Numbered from the stretch's first letter, positions 1 to 5,200 are shown. The stretch is 5,436 bases of DNA from CAZUHK01 sp964620345 (GCA_964620345.1 CAZUHK010000194.1:1-5436); one strand, 5' to 3'. A program made the numbers and translations. The notes: a model not told the origin generated them from the letters alone.

Positions 1-50
1 CCGGGCGGGGGTGTGAGGTGGTCGCACTGCCGGCAACCGAAGCCCGAGAA

Positions 51-84
51 CCCCGTGTCCGGGGGGACACGGGCGGACACGGGG
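51..84. repeat. GC hairpin with two alternative 3' arms
   Basis: CCCGTGTCC (52-60) pairs perfectly with GGACACGGG (65-73) across a four-base loop. A second copy of the right arm, GGACACGGGG (75-84), could pair instead over ten bases with 51-60. No T-run follows on the plus strand, so a rho-independent terminator of an upstream gene is possible but not shown. The tandem right arm may simply be a short duplication. Confidence 0.5.
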
Positions 85-151
85 CGGGTCAGCGCGCAAG
101 AACTGTTAAACAAAGAGTTTACGGTGCAGCGGTCCGGCGGGGCCGGGGGGT

Positions 152-279
152 GGGGCGGACAGCGACGGGCTGGGGCGCGGTGGGGTGGTTTGTCCGCCCG
201 GTTGGGGCGTGGAAAACGCGGATTTTCGGCCGGGCGACGCCGGGGCCTGGCTCGCGGGGGTGGCGGGGCGGACAGCGAC
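152..279 (+). repeat. 15-bp direct repeat pair
   Basis: GGGGCGGACAGCGAC occurs exactly at 152-166 and again at 265-279. Both copies are preceded by G/T-rich sequence and followed by a G-rich run. No gene covers them. They may be binding sites or remnants of a duplicated GC-rich spacer; the sequence alone does not decide. Confidence 0.5.
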
Positions 280-471
280 AGGGCGATGATGATGCGCGAC
301 CGGGCCGAACAACGCGGCGACACCGAACACGCCCGGGCCTGTCGTGTCCTGGCGACGGCGGCCGGGGCGCGACCATGGGGTACGACCGATGGACTGGCGA
401 TTCATCGCCGACGACCACCGTTTCGAGTTCACACATCGATCCATTCAGACGCAGGCGGCACGCGGTCGGGC

Positions 472-477
472 TATACT
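472..477 (+). promoter_or_regulatory. Possible -10 box for tpx
   Basis: TATACT differs by one base from the sigma-70 -10 consensus TATAAT and stands out in GC-rich sequence 34 bases before the tpx start codon. No convincing -35 hexamer lies 16-18 bp upstream (TTCAGA at 444-449 is 22 bp away), so this is a weak promoter call. It would give a leader of roughly 25-30 bases. Confidence 0.35.
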
Positions 478-511
478 CACCCAAACCGATCACCCCAATG
501 CGAGACTTTCC

Positions 512-1024
<513 letters not shown>

Positions 1025-1038
1025 GCCCACGGCCCCGG

Positions 1039-1887
1039 ATGAGCGATCGCCGCCGAGCCGTGGTCCGACGGGTCCGCCGCATGGGTTGGATACTGCTGAC
1101 GATCGCCGCGGTGTGGCTGATCGGCGGATTCGTGCTTCAGCGGCACGTGCTGTTTCCGCGGCACGTCATCCCGCCGTTCGATCGCTCGCGCATGACCGAG
1201 CCGGCCGGGCTGGAGTCGTTCCGGGTCGGCCCGGACGACGCACCGGTCGAAGCGTGGTACCTGCCGGCCGACGGCGCGGCGGCCGACGTGCCCGCGCCGC
1301 TGATGGTCATCGCCCACGGCAACGGCGAGCTGATCGAGATGTGGGCGCCGATCGTCGCGCCCTACCGTGGGCGCGGCATGGGCGTGCTGCTCGTGGAGTA
1401 CCGCGGCTACGGCCGGTCGGGCGGCTCGCCGTCGCAAGCGGGCATCACCGCGGATTTTCTCCAGGCGATCGAGCAGACCGCGGCGCGCGACGAGGTCGAC
1501 GCCGATCGGCTGATCTACTACGGCTTTTCGATCGGCGGCGGCGTGCTGTGCGACGTCGCCCGCACGCGCCCGCCGGCGGCGATGATCCTGCACAACACCT
1601 TTACCAGCACCGGCTCGCTCGCGTGGCGCGCGGGGTATCCGGGCTTCCTGCTGCGCGACCCGTTCGACAATCTTTCTTTTTTGGAAACTTACGCCGGGCC
1701 GGTGCTGATCCTGCACGGCAAGGCCGACCGCGTCGTGCCCGCGTCGCACGCGACCCGACTTCACGCCGCCGCGGCCGACAGCACGCTGATCCTCACCGAT
1801 GCCGGCCACGATGACTTTGACCCCACCGACCCGCAGCTCCGCCGCACCATCGGCACCTTCCTCGCCGGGCAAGGGCTGGCGGAGTAA
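1039..1887 (+). CDS. Membrane-anchored alpha/beta hydrolase (S33/ABHD13-like)
   Basis: This 282-residue protein has a basic N-terminus (RRR, RRVRR within residues 4-14), then one hydrophobic segment at about 16-34, fitting a signal anchor that leaves the enzyme outside the inner membrane. The rest is an alpha/beta-hydrolase fold: an oxyanion-region HGNGE at 93-97, the strand LLVEYRGYGRSGG at 117-129, the nucleophile elbow GFSIGG with Ser164, the acid in HGKADRVVP (Asp230) and the histidine in AGHDDF (His257). The complete triad argues for an active serine hydrolase, probably an esterase, lipase or peptidase of the type seen in YfhR/ABHD13-like proteins; the substrate cannot be read from sequence. 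ATG 1039 keeps the positively charged residues before the anchor; ATG 1081 is an alternative that would remove them. Neither start has a clear Shine-Dalgarno site. The gene probably shares a transcript with tpx. A short AT-rich patch with six Ts (1677-1682) is unlike the surrounding codon use. Confidence 0.9.
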   Translation: MSDRRRAVVRRVRRMGWILLTIAAVWLIGGFVLQRHVLFPRHVIPPFDRSRMTEPAGLESFRVGPDDAPVEAWYLPADGAAADVPAPLMVIAHGNGELIEMWAPIVAPYRGRGMGVLLVEYRGYGRSGGSPSQAGITADFLQAIEQTAARDEVDADRLIYYGFSIGGGVLCDVARTRPPAAMILHNTFTSTGSLAWRAGYPGFLLRDPFDNLSFLETYAGPVLILHGKADRVVPASHATRLHAAAADSTLILTDAGHDDFDPTDPQLRRTIGTFLAGQGLAE

Positions 1888-1961
1888 ACCCGGGCAAGCG
1901 ACGTCGCGCCCAAGCGCGAAGCGACCGTGTTGCTTTGTGGCCAATCCCGTCGGCGCGGTGA
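1888..1961. other. Convergent gap without clear terminator
   Basis: These 74 bp separate the hydrolase stop from the stop of the minus-strand zinc-binding protein. The palindrome GCGACGTCGC sits at about 1898-1907, but I see no stem followed by a T-run for either strand, so transcripts may end by Rho or overlap. Confidence 0.4.
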
Positions 1962-2312
1962 TCACTTCCACCGCTTGTCCGGCGGGATGCGGCGTTGCCA
2001 GTCGGTGTCCTCATCCTTGGCGAACGCGCGATCGGCCTGCTGCAGGCAGTCCCAGCAGACGACCGCATCTTCGTGGGCCTCGGTCGGCGCGGTGGGGTGG
2101 GCCCAGGCGCGTTCGCCGGGGTCCAGCTCGCGCAGGCAGAGCGTGCATTTGAACGCGCTGTCGCGCTCGGCGGCGCCGTCGATCGCCGCGGCGAGGCAGT
2201 CGATGCACAGGATCGAGCCCTGGTGACCTTCGATCATCGGCTTGACCATGTCCCAGTCGATCCCGCAGAAGTCGCAGGCGAGGATGATGCCTTCGGGGGT
2301 CTGGCGTTGCAT
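1962..2312 (-). CDS. Small protein with ClpX-type zinc finger and second CxxC pair
   Basis: This 116-residue protein carries four CxxC motifs in two modules. Module 1 is C13-x2-C16-x19-C36-x2-C39, reading CDFCGIDWDMVKPMIEG then LCIDCLAAAI. It closely resembles the N-terminal zinc-binding domain of the ClpX unfoldase (E. coli C15-x2-C18-x18-C37-x2-C40, CSFCGKSQ...VRKLIAG...ICDECVDL), a domain that dimerises and binds adaptors and substrates. Module 2 is C56-x2-C59-x26-C86-x2-C89 (FKCTLCLRELDPGE and VVCWDCLQQADRAF) and may bind a second zinc. No AAA+ ATPase follows, so it is not ClpX; the tail after Cys89 is charged and ends with RIPPDKRWK. No signal peptide or membrane segment is seen. The start MQRQTPEG at 2312 is preferred because the 21 codons before it fall in a repeat and read as low-complexity SSLRR sequence. 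No Shine-Dalgarno site is visible. The specific function is unknown; zinc-mediated protein-protein contact is the most that can be inferred. Confidence 0.8.
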   Translation of the reverse strand: MQRQTPEGIILACDFCGIDWDMVKPMIEGHQGSILCIDCLAAAIDGAAERDSAFKCTLCLRELDPGERAWAHPTAPTEAHEDAVVCWDCLQQADRAFAKDEDTDWQRRIPPDKRWK

Positions 2313-2321
2313 GCCGGGATG

Positions 2322-2370
2322 ATAGCGACGTAGCGACGAAGGGACATGGCGACGAAGGGACGAAGGGAAG
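2322..2370. repeat. Short ACGAAGGG repeats in divergent gap
   Basis: ACGAAGGG occurs at 2336-2343, 2352-2359 and 2360-2367, and the longer unit GCGACGAAGGGAC is exact at 2333-2345 and 2349-2361; a related GCGACG lies at 2325-2330. The cluster sits just upstream of the minus-strand zinc-binding gene and about 80 bp before lpxB. It may be a degenerate dispersed repeat or a set of sites in a divergent promoter region. The bases after it (2371-2446) include pyrimidine-rich sequence but no promoter I can name. Confidence 0.6.
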
Positions 2371-2446
2371 ACCATCGCGCCCTTTATCTCTCCGTCTCTT
2401 TCCTCCGCCAGTTGACTTTCCCGCGTCTGCCGATTCCAGTGGTTCT

Positions 2447-3694
2447 GTGAGCGACCGGCCGTGCATCCTGTTCACCGCTTTTGAGCCCAGTGGCGACGAT
2501 CACGCGGCCAGCGCGATCGCGGCGTTGCGGCGGCGCCTTCCGGGCGTGCCGATCTACGGTCTGGGCGGGCCGAAGATGGCGGCCGCGGGATGCGAGGTGT
2601 TTGAGCAGACCGCGGCCGTGGGCCGGATGGGCGGCGACTCGGCGTGGCAGGTGCTCGACCACTTCAAGCGGCTTGGCCGCGTCAAGCGCTGGGCCCGCGA
2701 GCACGCGATCGGCGTGCACGTGCCGACCGACTCGCCCGCGGCCAACTGGAGCTACTGCCGCGCGATCAAGAAGATGTACCCTCGCCCCACCGCCGACCGG
2801 CCGGCCACGCGCGTGGTGCACCTGGTCGCCCCGCAGGTCTGGGCCTGGGCGAGTTGGCGGGTGAGTCGGCTGCAGAAATGGTCGGACCTGGTCCTGTGCC
2901 TGCTGCCGTTCGAGCCGGTGTGGTTTCGGGCACACAAGGTCAACGCGAAGTTCATCGGTCACCCCGCGTTCGATCATCCCCTGGAGCCGGCGGCGCTGGC
3001 GGCGCTCGGCGCCGGGTTCCCGACCGGCTCGCCGAGGGTCGCGCTGCTGCCCGGCTCGCGGCCGACGGAGCTGAAGCGAAACTGGCCGCTGCTGCACGAG
3101 GCGTTCGTCCGGCTTCACACGACCCACCCGCAGGCGTGCGCCGTGGTCGGCGCGGTCGACGAAAAGGCCCAGGCGACGCTGCGGCGGATCGTGCCATCGC
3201 CCCACCACGCGATTCACTTCACCCACGGCCGAACCGACNNNNNNNNNNGAACCGACGCGGCGATCCACTGGGCCCACGCGGTGCTCACCGTCTCGGGCAC
3301 GGTGTCGCTACACATCGCCCGGCATCGCAAACCGATGGCCATCGTGTACAAGGTCAACCCGCTGGTGTGGAACCTGTTCGGCCGACACCTGGTCGACACG
3401 CGCACGTTCACGCTGCCCAACCTGATCGCGCTGGGCCGGCCTTCGCCGAGTCGCGCGGGGCACGTGGTGCGTGAGTTCGTGCCCTTCTGGGGCGACGTGC
3501 AACCGCTGACCGACGAGTTGACTCGCTTGATCGACGACCCGGCCAGGCGCGCGGCGCAGATCGCGGCGCTGGATGAGGTGGTCGACAAGTTCACCGCCCA
3601 CCACGCCGGCCGCGAGAGCGCCGACCACATCGCCGAGCAATACGAGCTGGCGGTCGGGATCCGATCAACCGCGAAGATCACGAAGACACAATGA
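2447..3694 (+). CDS. lpxB: Lipid-A-disaccharide synthase LpxB
   Basis: LpxB is a GT19 glycosyltransferase that joins UDP-2,3-diacylglucosamine to lipid X, giving the lipid A disaccharide at the cytosolic face of the inner membrane. Family landmarks appear in order: EPSGD at 13-17 (AGEASGD in E. coli), GLGGPKM 38-44, Asp95 in VPTDSP, VAPQVWAW 127-134, LLPFEP 152-157, FIGHP 169-173, LLPGSR 200-205, SGT 283-285, YKVNPL 301-306 and LPNLI 323-327. The Glu usually following SGTxxL is His289 here. An extra stretch (about 111-121, RPTADRP) lengthens the loop before VAPQ. The start is a GTG at 2447, which gives the normal distance to EPSGD; no Shine-Dalgarno site is visible. Ten Ns (3239-3248) interrupt the gene between residues 264 and 269; closing the duplicated flanks gives about 409 residues. 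The last ten or so residues (RSTAKITKTQ) are encoded by a repeat and are not LpxB-like. No other lipid A genes are in view. Confidence 0.93.
   Translation: MSDRPCILFTAFEPSGDDHAASAIAALRRRLPGVPIYGLGGPKMAAAGCEVFEQTAAVGRMGGDSAWQVLDHFKRLGRVKRWAREHAIGVHVPTDSPAANWSYCRAIKKMYPRPTADRPATRVVHLVAPQVWAWASWRVSRLQKWSDLVLCLLPFEPVWFRAHKVNAKFIGHPAFDHPLEPAALAALGAGFPTGSPRVALLPGSRPTELKRNWPLLHEAFVRLHTTHPQACAVVGAVDEKAQATLRRIVPSPHHAIHFTHGRTDXXXXTDAAIHWAHAVLTVSGTVSLHIARHRKPMAIVYKVNPLVWNLFGRHLVDTRTFTLPNLIALGRPSPSRAGHVVREFVPFWGDVQPLTDELTRLIDDPARRAAQIAALDEVVDKFTAHHAGRESADHIAEQYELAVGIRSTAKITKTQ
3231..3256. other. Assembly gap (10 N) with duplicated 8-bp flanks
   Basis: Ten Ns at 3239-3248 are flanked on both sides by GAACCGAC (3231-3238 and 3249-3256). 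A fixed run of ten Ns is typical of scaffolding software. Merging the two copies removes 18 bases, which keeps the lpxB frame and restores family spacing between GR(T/S) and SGT. The gap is therefore probably an unmerged overlap and not missing sequence. Confidence 0.85.
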
Positions 3695-3827
3695 CACGAA
3701 GCAGAATGATCAGACAGGATTCAAAGGTTCCACCGGATCGCCCGATTGCTTGGGCATCGGCGCGCGGCAGAATCCAGTCAATCCTGTTCATCCGGTCTGA
3801 AGCTTCGTTTGCTCGTCGTGATCTTCG
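3672..3827. repeat. Nested inverted-repeat element between lpxB and usp remnant
   Basis: Three arm pairs are nested. CGAAGATCACGA (3672-3683) matches TCGTGATCTTCG (3816-3827) perfectly over 12 bp. CAGAC (3711-3715) matches GTCTG (3795-3799). ACAGGATT (3714-3721) matches AATCCTGT (3780-3787). The whole is about 156 bp, with an uncertain centre. The left arm encodes the last residues and stop of lpxB; the right arm encodes the tail of the minus-strand usp remnant, whose stop also lies inside. No transposase is present. It may be a MITE-like or other dispersed non-coding repeat, or it may fold in RNA as a bidirectional end for the two converging genes. Confidence 0.6.
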
Positions 3828-4032
3828 TGGAAAGGTCTACACCCTGCCCGACCAGTCGGGGCGGGAAGATGAGCACGGGGCGATCGACGCTGCGGATGAT
3901 CTGCGCGGGCACATCGCCGGCGAGCAAGCGGGCCGTGCGGCCCTTGCCCGAGGCGCCCAGCACGATGAGCGTGGCGTGGTGGGCGTGCTGACGGCAACCA
4001 GGATGCGACCGCGGGGCAACCGGGCCTCCCAA
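3778..4032 (-). pseudogene. Universal stress protein remnant (C-terminal half)
   Basis: In this frame the segment HHATLIVLGASGKGRTARLL and the following GDVPAQIIRSVDRPVLIFPP match the C-terminal half of UspA-family proteins (ADLIV-G-x2-G-x9-G-S/T...PVLVV), at about 3856-3984. The ATP-binding signature G-x2-G-x9-G is present as G26, G29 and G39, but the usual Ser/Thr after the last Gly is Asp. A complete Usp is about 140-150 residues; here only some 45 are recognisable. The frame is closed upstream by TGA at 4054-4056 and the sequence between is not Usp-like. In the next frame ILVAVS, like a Usp first strand, is read from about 3990-4010, which could hint at an internal deletion with frameshift. 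The only start in frame is TTG at 4032, without a ribosome site. After PPR the tail is encoded by the inverted-repeat element. I take this as a decayed or misassembled gene. Confidence 0.65.
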
Positions 4033-4141
4033 CGACCGGCGGGTCGCACGTCCTCAAGCCCGCCGCCGCGCTCACCCCGCCCGCGCCGCCGCGCCACAGC
4101 CCAAAAACATTCGACCACCGGAATCTCCATCGACCCGCTGC

Positions 4142-4147
4142 TATAAT
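4142..4147 (+). promoter_or_regulatory. Consensus -10 box for ssrA
   Basis: TATAAT is a perfect sigma-70 -10 hexamer ending 18 bases before the mature tmRNA 5' end. Transcription would begin near 4154, leaving a leader of roughly a dozen bases to be removed by RNase P. No good -35 hexamer lies at normal spacing; TCGACC at 4111-4116 is 25 bp away. Confidence 0.6.
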
Positions 4148-4165
4148 GGTGGCTCTTTGACAACT

Positions 4166-4512
4166 GGGGCCGATCGGTATCGACCGGACAGGGAAGGTCT
4201 TGCGTGGCGTGTCGAGGTGCACTCAGGCCTCGTTAAACAGAGTGCAAACACTATCTGCCAACACTGGCAACTTCGCTCTGGCTGCTTAATGCGGCCACGT
4301 CCCACGCCCGATGCCCGCGACGGGTGTGGGATGAAAATCAGCGGGCTCGTCCAACACCGGCGTCTCAGCGACGTTGGACTAAAACTTCCTGAGACTGGCC
4401 CGAGGCAACGCTGTCGATGGCGGCGCCAACGGCGAGATCAAAGCATCGAATACACACGTAGAAGCGCCTGACTGACTGTCACGGGACGCGGGTTCAATTC
4501 CCGCCGGCTCCA
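4166..4512 (+). ncRNA. ssrA: Transfer-messenger RNA (tmRNA)
   Basis: tmRNA rescues stalled ribosomes: it acts as alanyl-tRNA, then as a short mRNA adding a degradation tag. The 5' end GGGGCCG (4166-4172) pairs with CGGCTCC (4505-4511), including the G3-U pair recognised by alanyl-tRNA synthetase, with A4512 as discriminator. The T arm is GCGGG (4488-4492), TTCAATT loop, CCCGC (4500-4504). PK1 is clear: CGAGG (4213-4217) with CCTCG (4228-4232), interleaved with GCACTC (4219-4224) and GAGTGC (4240-4245). A second stem lies at about 4307-4330, and a further pseudoknot interleaves GTCCAAC (4349-4355)/GTTGGAC (4373-4379) with GTCTCAG (4362-4368)/CTGAGAC (4389-4395). GACAG (4187-4191) can pair with CTGTC (4476-4480) as helix H2. 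At 347 bases it is close to E. coli (363). The 3' CCA is not encoded (A is followed by TTC), so it must be added after processing. Confidence 0.97.
4257..4289 (+). other. tmRNA tag reading frame ANTGNFALAA
   Basis: From GCC at 4257 to TAA at 4287-4289 the frame reads ANTGNFALAA, ten residues like the E. coli tag ANDENYALAA, with the ALAA end recognised by ClpXP and other proteases. The resume codon is placed by position: it follows PK1, and the five bases before it (TATCT) occupy the place of E. coli UAGUC. The end of the tag is certain; the first residue is inferred. Confidence 0.85.
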
Positions 4513-4515
4513 TTC

Positions 4516-4536
4516 GACGAGTCATCGCGACTCGTC
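4516..4536 (+). repeat. Perfect hairpin right after tmRNA
   Basis: GACGAGTC (4516-4523) and GACTCGTC (4529-4536) form a perfect 8-bp stem with a five-base loop, three bases after the mature tmRNA end. There is no T-run, so it may serve 3' end processing or be the first part of a two-hairpin terminator. Confidence 0.6.
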
Positions 4537-4547
4537 TCTGGCCCAAG

Positions 4548-4579
4548 CAAGGCCCGTTGCCCACTGGCAGCGGGCCTTG
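4548..4579 (+). terminator. Probable ssrA terminator
   Basis: CAAGGCCCGTTGCC (4548-4561) pairs with GGCAGCGGGCCTTG (4566-4579) over 14 bp with a single U-G wobble and a four-base loop. The only T-rich bases after it are TTT at 4584-4586, so the U-tract is weak, but the stem strength and place behind ssrA support a terminator. Confidence 0.75.
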
Positions 4580-4604
4580 TGCGTTTCGGCCAGTAAACAA
4601 AGGG

Positions 4605-4635
4605 GTTTCGCGACTCCGCCGCTGCCACGCGAAAC
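4605..4635. repeat. Inverted repeat GTTTCGCG/CGCGAAAC
   Basis: GTTTCGCG (4605-4612) and CGCGAAAC (4628-4635) are perfect 8-bp arms around a 15-base spacer. It lies just after the ssrA terminator and could form a further RNA hairpin or be a protein-binding site. Confidence 0.5.
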
Positions 4636-4640
4636 GAAAT

Positions 4641-4734
4641 CACGTGACGGGGTAGCGCCCAAAACCGGGCCGAAACCTCCCGGGGGCGTCTCAGAATCTC
4701 AAATCTACGTGACGGGGTCGCACCCCGTCACGTG
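4641..4734. repeat. REP-like ACGTGACGGGGT repeats with perfect hairpin
   Basis: ACGTGACGGGGT is found at 4642-4653 and 4707-4718, and its exact reverse complement at 4722-4733. The last two form a perfect 12-bp hairpin with a three-base loop (CGC). The first copy and the inverted copy share 13 bp (CACGTGACGGGGT, 4641-4653 with 4722-4734). A degenerate relative, CCGTCA-CC-TGACGG, lies at 4828-4841. The form recalls REP/BIME elements mobilised by REP-associated Y1 transposases, but no such gene is in the window. Confidence 0.65.
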
Positions 4735-4778
4735 AGAGACAACGTGCTTATTTGCACGCACTTACGCCAAGTGGGCAT

Positions 4779-4795
4779 GGGTGCGAGTCGCACCC
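4779..4795. repeat. 17-bp palindrome GGGTGCGA-G-TCGCACCC
   Basis: The two 8-bp arms are perfect around a single central G. With so short a centre it is better suited to binding a dimeric protein on DNA than to forming an RNA hairpin. No promoter or gene start is clearly attached to it. Confidence 0.55.
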
Positions 4796-4842
4796 GCATT
4801 CGCCTGCATGCAACGGGATCACAACCCCCGTCACCTGACGGC

Positions 4843-4970
4843 TTGCAGTGCCAAAAGCGCTCACATGAGCGTCACAGGACTGGCACCGCAAGCGGTTGCT
4901 TCCGGAGGTGGCACCGCAATGGCACTGCTTCGCGCCGCCGGCCGAACAGACCGCCAATCAGTTGGCACCG
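4843..4970. repeat. TGGCACCGCAA repeats, direct and inverted
   Basis: TGGCACCGCAA is exact at 4881-4891 and 4909-4919. Shorter copies follow: TGGCACTGC (4920-4928) and TGGCACCG (4963-4970). TTGCAGTGCCA at 4843-4853 is an inverted copy with one difference. Spacings are irregular. They could be iteron-like binding sites or decayed repeat units. Confidence 0.45.
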
Positions 4971-5139
4971 GTGACAATATTTCTTTCGATGCCCGAGGCC
5001 GACGCCGGCGTGAGTTACGAGGTAGACCCCGACTACCTCGAACACGCCCGGCTCGAAGGCGAGGTACAGACGCGGCGAATTGGGGATAGCTTGGCGAGTC
5101 GAGTCCGTGATACAATCGTGAATCGGGGGTCGCTGACAT
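4861..5139 (-). CDS. Doubtful small ORF with strong ribosome binding site
   Basis: ATG at 5139 is preceded by AGGAAGGAG (plus-strand 5146-5154) at a six-base spacing, the best Shine-Dalgarno match in the window. The 92-residue frame begins MSATPDSRLYHGLD but becomes Arg-rich after about residue 25 and has no domain I know. In the next minus frame the same bases read LYLAFEPGVFEVVGVYLV with G/C third positions, which could mean a frameshifted gene. A palindrome covers the ribosome site and start. I report it because of the start signal only; it may be non-coding. Confidence 0.22.
   Translation of the reverse strand: MSATPDSRLYHGLDSPSYPQFAASVPRLRAGRVRGSRGLPRNSRRRRPRASKEILSPVPTDWRSVRPAARSSAIAVPPPEATACGASPVTLM
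5018..5040. repeat. Inverted repeat CGAGGTAG/CTACCTCG
   Basis: The perfect 8-bp arms (5018-5025 and 5033-5040) flank a seven-base spacer ACCCCGA. It lies inside the doubtful protein-like stretch and has no T-run on either strand. Confidence 0.5.
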
Positions 5140-5200
5140 GGAAAGCTCCTTCCTGTGAAAAGGTGAACGAGAATTGGAGCTTAACACTCAGCGGCCCCCG
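5124..5200. repeat. 77-bp two-tier palindrome
   Basis: Outer arms CGGGGGTCGCTGA (5124-5136) and TCAGCGGCCCCCG (5188-5200) match at 12 of 13 positions. Inner arms AAGCTCC (5143-5149) and GGAGCTT (5176-5182) are perfect. Short unpaired linkers of six and five bases separate the tiers, and a 26-base loop closes the structure. In plus-strand RNA the one mismatch becomes a U-G pair; in minus-strand RNA it is a C-A mismatch, so a plus-strand transcript would fold better. Confidence 0.6.

Larger units (their letters stand above)
1..511. other. Gene-poor GC-rich stretch upstream of tpx
   Basis: I find no gene I can support here. The open frames on both strands overlap each other, are rich in Arg, Gly and Pro as expected of random GC-rich DNA, and show no recognisable domain. 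The stretch holds a GC hairpin near 51-84, a small AT-rich inverted repeat (TAAAC at 107-111 and GTTTA at 117-121), a 15-bp direct repeat (152-166 and 265-279) and a possible -10 box just before tpx. It could contain the 3' end of a gene that begins outside the window, but no frame reads like one. Confidence 0.55.

Noticed and set aside
1670..1691. T-rich run in the hydrolase as a programmed frameshift site
   Set aside because: The in-frame reading continues through the catalytic Asp and His, so the zero frame is the functional one; the -1 frame adds only Arg-rich sequence.
4157..4162. Perfect TTGACA hexamer just before ssrA
   Set aside because: It lies downstream of the TATAAT box, and no -10 hexamer is found 16-18 bp after it; the position is inside the expected tmRNA leader.
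4166..4512. Minus- and plus-strand open frames inside the tmRNA
   Set aside because: The region is explained by tmRNA ends, T arm and pseudoknots; these frames have no domain or ribosome site.
4881..4901. TGGCAC followed by TTGCT, resembling a sigma-54 promoter
   Set aside because: The spacer between TGGCAC and TTGCT is nine bases instead of about five, so the GG and GC elements are out of register. No other copy of TGGCAC in the cluster fits better.
4748..4957. Minus-strand 69-residue frame with CHCG and CQSC, like a zinc ribbon
   Set aside because: The cysteines come from the TGGCACCGCAA repeats read backwards. There is no ribosome site, and the repeats explain the pattern.
5179..5185. 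GCTTAAC, which fits the RYYYAAC core of an integron attC site
   Set aside because: No partner GTTRRRY core lies within the usual 50-130 bases on either strand, and no integrase is in view. A 7-base degenerate match is expected by chance.
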